Source of the DNA: Halorubrum sp. 2020YC2
GTDB taxonomy: Archaea > Halobacteriota > Halobacteria > Halobacteriales > Haloferacaceae
Direction of reading: 5' to 3'
DNA length: 64,000 nt
Assembly (NCBI RefSeq): GCF_018623055.1
Contig: NZ_CP076019.1
Coordinates: forward strand, 2,232,001-2,296,000
Below the pieces are notes generated by a model. The model did not search any database, was not told where the DNA came from, and saw nothing but the letters and a program-made list of their open reading frames with translations. Each line of letters begins with the position of its first letter. Position 1 is the stretch's first letter. This document shows positions 1-6,403 of the stretch, in pieces. The translations under genes and the position numbers were made by a program.

Positions 1-649
1 CGCGGACCGGGCCGTCTTCGTCGACGAGACCGGCGCGTTCGTCGACGGCGACACCTCCTTCGCGGCGCTGGCGGACGCCTGCCTCGAACCGGGCGACGCG
101 GTCGTCAGCGCGGTCAACGTCTCCCAGCGGCTCGTCGACGTTTGCGCCGACAACGACGCCGACCTCGAACTGACGCCCATCGGCGCCACGAACATCATCA
201 CCCGCACGCGCGACCTCCACGAGGAGGGCGTCAACGTCCCCATCGCCGGGGAGGGCAACGGGGGCGTGTTCTTCCCGCCCTACCGCCTGTCACGAGACGG
301 GGCGTATATCGGCGCGCGCTTCCTCGAACTGCTCGCGGACGCGGACGGCGCGCCCGTTAGCAATATCGTCGCGCCGTACAGCGACTACCACTTCGTCCGG
401 GTGAACGTGGAGTACGCGGACGACGACGAGCGCGACGAGATGCTCTCGGCCGCCCGCGCCTACGTCGAGACGGCCGACGCGGAGCCGAACACGACCGACG
501 GCTACCGGCTCGACTACGGCGACGCGTGGGTGCTCGTCCGCCCCTCCGGCACCGAGCCGAAGATCCGGATCTACGCCGAGTCCGCCGACGCCGACCGCGC
601 CGAGCGGCTGGCGAAAGACATGCGCGTCGCCGTCGAGAGCGGCCGATAG
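1..649 (+). CDS. Phosphoglucosamine/phosphomannomutase-family enzyme, C-terminal part
   Basis: The gene enters from the left edge; the frame starts at base 2 and gives 215 residues. These enzymes move a phosphate between the 1- and 6-positions of hexose phosphates, supplying sugar nucleotides for glycans. The fragment covers the later domains: the sugar-binding loop GEGNGGVFFP near fragment residues 82-91, and the phosphate-binding loop RPSGTEPKIRI near 180-190 in the last domain. The catalytic serine and metal-binding domains lie outside the window. The substrate (glucosamine, mannose or glucose phosphate) cannot be decided from this part. The TATA box of repeat element A begins about 10 bases after the stop. 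Confidence 0.88.
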   Translation, partial: ADRAVFVDETGAFVDGDTSFAALADACLEPGDAVVSAVNVSQRLVDVCADNDADLELTPIGATNIITRTRDLHEEGVNVPIAGEGNGGVFFPPYRLSRDGAYIGARFLELLADADGAPVSNIVAPYSDYHFVRVNVEYADDDERDEMLSAARAYVETADAEPNTTDGYRLDYGDAWVLVRPSGTEPKIRIYAESADADRAERLAKDMRVAVESGR

Positions 650-658
650 CGGCGATCT

Positions 659-1064
659 ATTTATAAATGAAACTGCGGTGGCGTCGCCGGCGGCCTTGCC
701 GCCGGCTGTAAGAGGCGCGTCGCGCCTCCCTGCGTGCCGACGAACGCCCGAAGGGCGTGAGTCGCACGCGCGAGGGAGTCGGTGGTCCGGAGCGAAGCGG
801 AGGACCACCGACGAGGCTGGGGAGGTGTGAGGTGCTGTGCGGGGTGGGACTCAAAGGGGCAGCCGGGAGAAGCCCGGAGGCGATGCAAGCACCGTAGCGA
901 AGGAGCGGAGCGGCTGAGCGAGGAGCGCAGCGAGCGTCCGGGCTTCTCCCGGCTGGGGCTTTGGAGGAGTTCGCCGCCGACCTACTGTTAACTGCTTATA
1001 AACGAGCGGCTGGGGCTTTGGCGGTGTTCACCGGCGATCCGGTGGCAGCAATTTATAAATAAAC
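659..1064 (+). repeat. Dispersed structured intergenic element, copy A
   Basis: Best-preserved member of a seven-copy family. It opens with a TATA-like ATTTATAAAT at 659-668, followed by conserved boxes ACGCGCGAGGGA, GAGGCTGGGGAGG, GGGACTCAAAGGGGCAG (about 846-862) and CTGGGGCTTTGG (953 onward). A long hairpin has 19-nt arms at 860-878 and 937-955 that pair perfectly. CAAAG before and CTTTG after these arms also pair, leaving GGG opposite GGG. The tail is built of 57-bp units starting at 951 and 1008, with TATA-like boxes in phase near 996 and 1053. There is no credible reading frame. It fills the gap between two convergent genes; another TATA-like site lies at 1101-1110. Confidence 0.8.
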
Positions 1065-1115
1065 AACCGGACCTCCGACAGCAGTCACCACCCAGAGTCG
1101 TATTTATAAGTAGTA

Positions 1116-1847
1116 TCAGTCCAGCGCGGCGAGCGCCTCGGCCGCCTCACGGGCCGCTTCGAGGTGGTCGCGGGCGCGGCGCGGGTCGTCCGCCTCCTCG
1201 GCGGCGCGGGCGAACCGCGTCAGCGTCCGCGTCAGCGACGCGCGAGCGGCGCCGATACCCTCGGCGTCGTCGACCGAACCCGAGGGCGCGGGCCGCTGGG
1301 ACTCAGAGCGCTGAGACCCGGAGGGCCGGGACCCGGACTGCTGGGACCCGGCGCGCTGCGGCGGCGACTGCGGGGACTCGGACTGCCGGGACGGCGCGGC
1401 CGACCGCGGAGACGACCGCGACTCGGCGGGTTCGTTCGCGACGGAGTCGACCGGCTCCACGTTCGGGTCGGGCCGAGACGCCCCGGCCGCGTCGGCCGGC
1501 GTCGCCGCGCCGGGGTCGGCCGAGCCGTTCTCGGCGGCGCCGGCGTCAACGCCGCCTTCCGCGGCCGCCCCCGCGTCGCCCGAACCCTCAGCTCCGCCAG
1601 CGGTCGGGGCCTCGCCGGCGTCCTGCGCCCCTGCGCTTCCGGCCTCGTTCCCGCAGGTGGGGCAGAACTCGCGGCCGTCGTGGCGGAAGATGGGGTCGCC
1701 GCACTCCTCGCAGTGGCGGTTCGTCATCGTCGCGCCCTTCAGGAGGAGTTCGGACATTCGCTGGGTGTGTTCGCGCTTCTGTTCGTCCTCCGCGAACTTT
1801 TCGCGGAGCTTCTCGCGTTCCGCTTCCTTGTCGAACTCGTCGCTCAT
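1116..1847 (-). CDS. Sjogren/scleroderma autoantigen 1-type zinc-ribbon protein
   Basis: A 243-residue protein from the ATG at 1847, chosen over an upstream in-frame start because MSDEFDKEAERE is followed directly by the charged helix. An N-terminal charged helix (1-30) leads to LLLKGATM and a zinc ribbon with Cys46, Cys49, Cys62 and Cys65, the layout of the autoantigen p27 family found in most archaea. Residues 70-180 are a long low-complexity acidic, Ala/Ser/Pro-rich linker, followed by a C-terminal helical segment with paired Ala/Arg patches. Its function is not established in archaea; a nucleic-acid or chromatin role is only a guess. Confidence 0.75.
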   Translation of the reverse strand: MSDEFDKEAEREKLREKFAEDEQKREHTQRMSELLLKGATMTNRHCEECGDPIFRHDGREFCPTCGNEAGSAGAQDAGEAPTAGGAEGSGDAGAAAEGGVDAGAAENGSADPGAATPADAAGASRPDPNVEPVDSVANEPAESRSSPRSAAPSRQSESPQSPPQRAGSQQSGSRPSGSQRSESQRPAPSGSVDDAEGIGAARASLTRTLTRFARAAEEADDPRRARDHLEAAREAAEALAALD

Positions 1848-1961
1848 AGGCGGACGAACGTGGTTCGCGGGCAAAAGTTCGGCGGGCTCGGGACGGACGA
1901 CCGTGCGGCGGGAGGCTCCGAGCGCGGCGACGGCGGTCGGCGGCTCTCGGACCGCGAGCGG

Positions 1962-2384
1962 CTACTCCTCGGTCACCGTGCGGTCGTCCGGGTCGAGTTC
2001 GCCGCGGTGGATCTTCGAGCCGTCCTGCGCGACCTGCCGGCCGAGCACCGCGCACTTCACGCGCATCGGGGAGATGTCGACGCCGAGCATCTCGGTGACG
2101 TCGTCGGTGTCGAGCGCGTCGAGTTCGTCGACGCTCATCCCGTGGAGCCGCTCCGAGAGCATGCTCGCGGAGGCCATCGAGATGGCGCAGCCGTCGCCGG
2201 TGAACCGCACCGCCTCGACGGTCTCCTCGGCGTCGTCGAGTTCGACGTCCATCCGGATCGTGTCGCCACAGGAGGGGTTCTCGCCGACGTGCGTGAAGTC
2301 CGGATCCTCAAGTTCCCCGTAGTTGCGCGGGTTCTTGTAGTGGTCGAGGATCTGCTGTCGGTACATGTCCGAGCCCAGTCCCAT
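1962..2384 (-). CDS. sufU: SufU/IscU-type iron-sulfur cluster scaffold
   Basis: A 140-residue protein starting MGLGSDMYRQQ at 2384. It has the opening YRQQILDHYKNPRN typical of the family and the three cluster-binding cysteines Cys39 (with Asp41), Cys66 and Cys111. In SufU/IscU these hold a nascent Fe-S cluster, with sulfur supplied by a SufS-type desulfurase that is not in this window. The motif GDGCAISMASASM around Cys66 is characteristic. An in-frame start at 2438 would add 18 unconserved residues and run into the TATA box, so the shorter start is preferred. Confidence 0.88.
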   Translation of the reverse strand: MGLGSDMYRQQILDHYKNPRNYGELEDPDFTHVGENPSCGDTIRMDVELDDAEETVEAVRFTGDGCAISMASASMLSERLHGMSVDELDALDTDDVTEMLGVDISPMRVKCAVLGRQVAQDGSKIHRGELDPDDRTVTEE

Positions 2385-2436
2385 ACTACCTGCGAGTACG
2401 CCGGTCCGGCTCAAAAGGGTTCCGTCGAGCGCGACC

Positions 2437-2446
2437 ATTTATAAAC
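2437..2446 (-). promoter_or_regulatory. TATA box shared by sufU promoter and element B edge
   Basis: ATTTATAAAC is near-palindromic. On the minus strand it lies about 55 bases before the sufU start, which would give a leader of about 30 nt. On the plus strand it is the leading TATA of repeat element B. The placement is inferred from spacing only. Confidence 0.4.
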
Positions 2447-2818
2447 GAGAACGGCACGTGCGGCGTCGCGTGCCGACGAGCGGCCGCCGAAGGCGGGCGC
2501 GAGGAGCACGCGCGAGGGAGTCAGTCGCCGGAGCGAAGCGACGGCGACTGACGAGGCTGGGGAGGTGTGAGGTGCGGTTGCGGTGCTGGGCGGGACTCAA
2601 AGGGGCAGCCGTGAGGCGGGCGCAGGCGAAGCAAGCACCGCAACGAGGGAGCGAACGAAGTGAGCGACCGAGTGAGGCGCACAGCGAGCGTGCGCCCGCC
2701 TCACGGCTGGGGCTTTGGCGGTGTTCTCCGCAGATCGACTACCACCTATTTATAAGCGAGCGACTGGGCCTTCGGTGGTGCTCGCGTCGAGGCTCCGGGT
2801 TCTTACGGCAAGTGCGGA
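2437..2818 (+). repeat. Dispersed structured intergenic element, copy B
   Basis: Full-length copy filling the gap between sufU and the thioredoxin gene. It has the leading TATA, GCGCGAGGGAGTC, GAGGCTGGGGAGG, GGGACTCAAAGGGGCAG (2592-2608), GCAAGCACCGCAA and CTGGGGCTTTGG. The hairpin arms 2606-2624 and 2691-2709 pair perfectly over 19 bp, although their sequence differs from copy A beyond the first six bases. Tail units start at 2705 and 2762, again 57 bp apart, with TTTATAAGC near 2750. Confidence 0.8.
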
Positions 2819-2836
2819 TCGAGAGATCGCTCCCGA

Positions 2837-3238
2837 TTAAACCGCGTGCTCGTCGACCCACGCCGCGAGGTCCTCTCCCGGGATGAACCCCTCGGCGCGC
2901 CGTGCGACCGGCTCGCCGTCGACGAAGAGGACGAACAGCGGGACGCTCCGCACGTCGAACCGCTCGACCAGGGGCGGGTCGTCGCGGGGGTTGACCAGCC
3001 CGACCGCGAGGTCCGTCTCGACGCCGCGGGCGACGTTGCCCAACACCGGCTCCATGCTCGCGCAGATCCCGCAGCCGTCGGTGTAGAACTCCACGAGCGC
3101 GACGCCCGCGTCGTCGACGAGGGCGTCGAGCGCGTCCGCGTCCGCCAGCGAGACCGGCCGGTCGGCGCCCGAGAGCCCGTCGCCGGACGCGCCGGCGTCC
3201 TCGGCGGTGTTCGACACAGTATTGGATTCCATACGCAT
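2837..3238 (-). CDS. Thioredoxin-family protein
   Basis: A 133-residue protein with an N-terminal acidic extension (1-30) and a thioredoxin fold. The redox motif is Cys56-Gly-Ile-Cys59 after VEFYTDG, and a cis-proline is likely at Pro100 in SVPLFVLF. The classical WCGPC is replaced by GCGIC, so redox potential and partners may differ from a housekeeping thioredoxin. It has no signal peptide and should be cytoplasmic. The second ATG (3232) is an equally plausible start. It sits just downstream of the ba3 oxidase genes on the same strand, about 100 bases after cbaE; a link to oxidase assembly is possible but not shown. Confidence 0.8.
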   Translation of the reverse strand: MRMESNTVSNTAEDAGASGDGLSGADRPVSLADADALDALVDDAGVALVEFYTDGCGICASMEPVLGNVARGVETDLAVGLVNPRDDPPLVERFDVRSVPLFVLFVDGEPVARRAEGFIPGEDLAAWVDEHAV

Positions 3239-3340
3239 TATTGGGTGCGAGCAGGGATAACTGCTTCTGTCGTCGGAGTCGACCGCGGTCGCGAAGAGCG
3301 AACCCGGCGAGAAGGAGTCGGTGCGGCGGAAATTGCGCCG

Positions 3341-3556
3341 CTACGCCGGCTTGTCGCCGTCCGGTTCGGTCCGCCACCCGCCCTTCAGCGTAACGTACCA
3401 GACCGCGGCGCCGGCGAGGACGAAGACGGCGGCCATGTACGGGATGATCGGCAGTTCGACCCCGACGAAGTCGAGCACCGTCCGGAACTCGTAGACGATC
3501 ACGCCGAATATCGCGAGCGTCACGAGCAGGCCGCCGCGGCTCACGTCGACGCTCAT
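3341..3556 (-). CDS. cbaE: Small membrane subunit of ba3 oxidase (CbaE-like)
   Basis: A 71-residue protein starting MSVDVSRGG at 3556. It has two hydrophobic segments (about 9-26 and 37-56) and a polar C-terminus, so it should be a two-helix membrane protein. It overlaps the end of cbaA by four bases (ATGA), so it is translated with it. The order small subunit, subunit II, subunit I, small subunit matches the cbaDBAE operon described for Natronomonas pharaonis, which is the basis for the name. The sequence has no catalytic residues. Confidence 0.7.
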   Translation of the reverse strand: MSVDVSRGGLLVTLAIFGVIVYEFRTVLDFVGVELPIIPYMAAVFVLAGAAVWYVTLKGGWRTEPDGDKPA

Positions 3557-5343
3557 CGGACCACCTCGGCCAGCGAGGCCGACGCGTCGACGACCGCGCC
3601 GAGCGGCGTCGCCGCCGCGTCCGCGAGCGCGTCCACCAGGGGCGCGACCCACACCGGATACGTGCCGACGCCGGGGCCGAGCAGCCCGCCGCGGTTGATG
3701 ATCGCCGCGATCGGGAGCGCGTACGCGAGGACGACCAGCACGACCGCGATGCTCACCCACAGGCGGAGGTTATCGAGTACCAGCGGGGCGTCCTCCGCGC
3801 CGGAGACCGGGTTCGGAAGCGGTTCCGCGAGCCCAGACACGCGGGTGTTCCCCATCGTCAGCGCGAGGTTCCCGAGGAAGAGGATCGTCGAGACGAAAAG
3901 CAGGGTGCCCCCGATGGCGATCTGGATGTTGAGCTCCTCGAACCCGCCGAACATCGTCGGGTAGTCGAATCCCGAGTACTCCGGTTCGGCAGTCCGGCGC
4001 GGAACGCCGAGCAGCCCCTGCGCGTGCATCGCGTTCGACATCAGCGCCATGCCGATGAACCAGAGCACGACCTGGAACAGCCCGATTTGGCTGCTGTAGA
4101 TCGGCTTGTTGCTGATCTGCGGCCAGATCCAGTAGGTTCCGGCCATCATCGTCAGCGCGACCGCGGTCCCGACGGTGAGGTGGAAGTGACCGGGCACCCA
4201 CAGCGTGTTGTGGATGAGGTAGTTGATGTTCATCCCCGCGTTGACCATCCCCGAGAAGCCGCCCGCGGCGAACATCAGGCCGGCGAGCATCATCCCGGTG
4301 AACTCCGGCTTCCGCCACGGGAGGTTCGTGAGCCAGCCGAGCAGCCCGGTGCCGCCGTTCTTACGGGCGCCGTACTCGACGCTCGCGACGACCGTGAACG
4401 CCGTGAGCAGGCTCGGCAGCAGGAGGAACATCGTGTTCGTCATCGAGATGAACTTGAACCCCTCCGCGATCCCGGGGTCGAGGTACTGGTGGTGGATCCC
4501 GACCGGGGTCGAGAGGAGGAGGAACAGCACGAACACGACCCGAGCCAGCGGGTCGCTGAACAGCCGCCCGCCGGCGATCTTCGGTAGCACCGTGTACCAG
4601 AGCATGTACGCCGGCATCAGCCAGAAGTAGACGACCGGGTGACCGAAGAACCAGAACAGCGTCCGGGTGAGCGTCGGGTTCACCTGGTCTATCAGGCCGA
4701 GCGACCACGGGAGCAGGAACAGGAGAACGGAGGCAGCCACGGCGGACGTGGCGATGTACCACATCGTCATGGTCGTCAACACCATGAACGTCTGGAGGGG
4801 GATCCGCTCGTCGGGATGGTCGCTCCGCCACGCGAGGAACGTGCGGAACCAGTCGGCGCCGGCGATCCACGTGCCGACGATGAACACCACGAGCCCAGTG
4901 TAAAACAGCGGGTGCGCCTGAAGCGGCGCGTAGAAAGTGAAGAGTACGTCCGCGCTCATGTCGATCGAGTCGACGAACCCGGCGAGGATCGATATCCCCG
5001 TGAGCGTCATGCCGGCCGCCATCAGCCCGTACCACGTCCACGTGATCTTGATGTTTATGAGCGGCCGGTCCAGACTGCGCGTCAGCGCCCAGGTGAACAG
5101 CCCCACGAGGAAGAAGATCGTGAAGCTGATCACCATGAAGACGCCGTGCGCGGTGAGAACGGTGTAGTAGTCCGTCGAGGGAATGATCCGCGCGACGTCG
5201 GTCCGGTGGAGCGTCTGGATGATCCCGAAAATCGCGCCGAGGAACAGCGCGAAGAAGGCGCTCAAGAAGGCCGCACGGACGATCCGGGCCTCGTCCGGGA
5301 ACTTGTCGACGAACGTCCGTTCGGCCTCGATGGCCTCGCTCAT
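3553..5343 (-). CDS. cbaA: ba3-type terminal oxidase subunit I
   Basis: A 596-residue, multi-helix heme-copper oxidase subunit. It reduces O2 to water and pumps protons in the cell membrane. Ligands are visible: His66 (low-spin heme) in TVLTAHGVF; His235 and Tyr239 in FFGHPVVYFW (CuB His and cross-linked Tyr); His284-His285 in GIHHQYLDP (CuB); and His386/His388 in VPGHFHLTVG (hemes). The pattern and lack of A-family channel signatures fit the B-type (ba3) class. The start overlaps the cbaB stop, and the end overlaps cbaE, so the operon is tightly coupled. Confidence 0.95.
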   Translation of the reverse strand: MSEAIEAERTFVDKFPDEARIVRAAFLSAFFALFLGAIFGIIQTLHRTDVARIIPSTDYYTVLTAHGVFMVISFTIFFLVGLFTWALTRSLDRPLINIKITWTWYGLMAAGMTLTGISILAGFVDSIDMSADVLFTFYAPLQAHPLFYTGLVVFIVGTWIAGADWFRTFLAWRSDHPDERIPLQTFMVLTTMTMWYIATSAVAASVLLFLLPWSLGLIDQVNPTLTRTLFWFFGHPVVYFWLMPAYMLWYTVLPKIAGGRLFSDPLARVVFVLFLLLSTPVGIHHQYLDPGIAEGFKFISMTNTMFLLLPSLLTAFTVVASVEYGARKNGGTGLLGWLTNLPWRKPEFTGMMLAGLMFAAGGFSGMVNAGMNINYLIHNTLWVPGHFHLTVGTAVALTMMAGTYWIWPQISNKPIYSSQIGLFQVVLWFIGMALMSNAMHAQGLLGVPRRTAEPEYSGFDYPTMFGGFEELNIQIAIGGTLLFVSTILFLGNLALTMGNTRVSGLAEPLPNPVSGAEDAPLVLDNLRLWVSIAVVLVVLAYALPIAAIINRGGLLGPGVGTYPVWVAPLVDALADAAATPLGAVVDASASLAEVVR

Positions 5344-5849
5344 TCGCCGTCACCCCCGCTGCTCTCGAACTCCGACTGGCTCACGACGTTGAGCTTCCCC
5401 TCCATCGCGTGGTGGCCGGCACCGCAGTACTCGTTACAGACGATCCCGTACTCGGCCGGACCGTCGGTCTCGACCGTGATCTCCGAGACCTCACCGGGAA
5501 CCACCATCGTGTTCGCGTTCGTGCCCGCGACCTCGAACCCGTGGATCACGTCCGCGGAGGTGACGTAGAACGTCACCGTGCTGTTCGCGGGCACGACGAT
5601 CGGATCCGGTTGGAACCCGAACTGCCGGGCGACGACGTACGCCTCGTACTCGTTTTCGCCCACCTGCTCGACCCGCGGCTCTGAGAACCGCTCGTCCTCA
5701 TCGAGCGCCCCGGAATCGATCGTCGACTGCGAGTCGGCGACCATCGCCACGCCCGGGCCGACGGCGCCGTACGTCACGGTGCCGATGAGAGCGAGGATCA
5801 ACACGACCGACAGCGCGAGCCAGAGCTTCTCGTACGCGTGAATGTGCAC
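5340..5849 (-). CDS. cbaB: ba3-type terminal oxidase subunit II
   Basis: A 169-residue protein starting with GTG. One N-terminal membrane helix (about 8-28) anchors an external cupredoxin domain carrying the CuA site: His103, Cys138, Glu140, Cys142, His146 and Met149, in CNEYCGAGHHAM. CuA accepts electrons, probably from a halocyanin in haloarchaea, and passes them to subunit I. It overlaps cbaA by four bases and begins six bases after the cbaD stop. Confidence 0.95.
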   Translation of the reverse strand: MHIHAYEKLWLALSVVLILALIGTVTYGAVGPGVAMVADSQSTIDSGALDEDERFSEPRVEQVGENEYEAYVVARQFGFQPDPIVVPANSTVTFYVTSADVIHGFEVAGTNANTMVVPGEVSEITVETDGPAEYGIVCNEYCGAGHHAMEGKLNVVSQSEFESSGGDGE

Positions 5850-5855
5850 GTCAGA

Positions 5856-6032
5856 TCACCCCACTACGACGAGGTCTCGTCCGAGGAACTCGATGTAGTA
5901 GATGTACACCCATGCGAGCACTAGAATCGCGAAGTAGATCCCGATGAGCGTGAGCGTGCCGATCGGGTCGAACTCCTCGCCGTCGCCGCCCACGTCGTCC
6001 GCGCCGGCGTGTACGGTCTCGCTTCGAGCCAT
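5856..6032 (-). CDS. cbaD: Small membrane subunit of ba3 oxidase (CbaD-like)
   Basis: A 58-residue protein, ATG at 6032, with a polar N-terminus (MARSETVHAGADD) and one strong membrane helix at about 26-48 ending in YIYYIEFLGRDL. It is the first gene of the oxidase operon and matches the position and one-helix form of CbaD in other haloarchaea. The proline/aspartate turn before the helix (FDPIGTLTLIGIYF) resembles the start of helix I of classical subunit II, which may explain why subunit II here has only one helix. Confidence 0.72.
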   Translation of the reverse strand: MARSETVHAGADDVGGDGEEFDPIGTLTLIGIYFAILVLAWVYIYYIEFLGRDLVVVG

Positions 6033-6051
6033 ATCCCGGTTTATGACCCTC

Positions 6052-6062
6052 GTAATATATAC
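6052..6062 (-). promoter_or_regulatory. Probable promoter of the cbaDBAE operon
   Basis: TATATATTA on the minus strand is centred about 25 bases before the cbaD ATG. This is the haloarchaeal spacing for a TATA box with a leaderless transcript. Confidence 0.5.
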
Positions 6063-6129
6063 GATCGACTCGTTCCCAACTCATGAGAACTTTGCCGTTA
6101 TCTATGACTACCAGAAGCGTACTGAGTCC

Positions 6130-6330
6130 ATGCGATTCTCGTTACAACAGGCCGTGCTCTTGGTCCTCGGCGGGCTCGTTCCCGCGGCGGTGTTCATCGC
6201 CGACCGCGCGGAGTTCGTCGTCGCGGTCACGCTTGTGAACGTGCTGCTCATCTGGGCGAGCCTCCGGATCGCGACCGGCGGGAGCTTCCCGGGATTCGCC
6301 GGCGACGCGGACGAGACGGAACACGCGTAG
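6130..6330 (+). CDS. Small two-helix membrane protein
   Basis: A 66-residue protein divergent from the oxidase operon, starting MRFSLQQAVLL. It has two predicted membrane helices (about 5-24 and 28-46) and an acidic tail. I do not recognise a named family. It lies between the oxidase genes and a copper ATPase and runs in the same direction as the ATPase, so a role in oxidase assembly is a context-based guess. Confidence 0.6.
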   Translation: MRFSLQQAVLLVLGGLVPAAVFIADRAEFVVAVTLVNVLLIWASLRIATGGSFPGFAGDADETEHA

Positions 6331-6403
6331 TCGACCCGAACAGGCCGCGGGACCACCGCCCCCGGTCCGCGGACCGCCAGAATAGAGCCCGAACGGACCA
6401 CGC

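Noticed and set aside
659-1064. Element A as an insertion sequence
   Set aside because: No transposase frame, and the plus- and minus-strand open frames through it are low-complexity Arg/Ser sequences that are not shared between copies.
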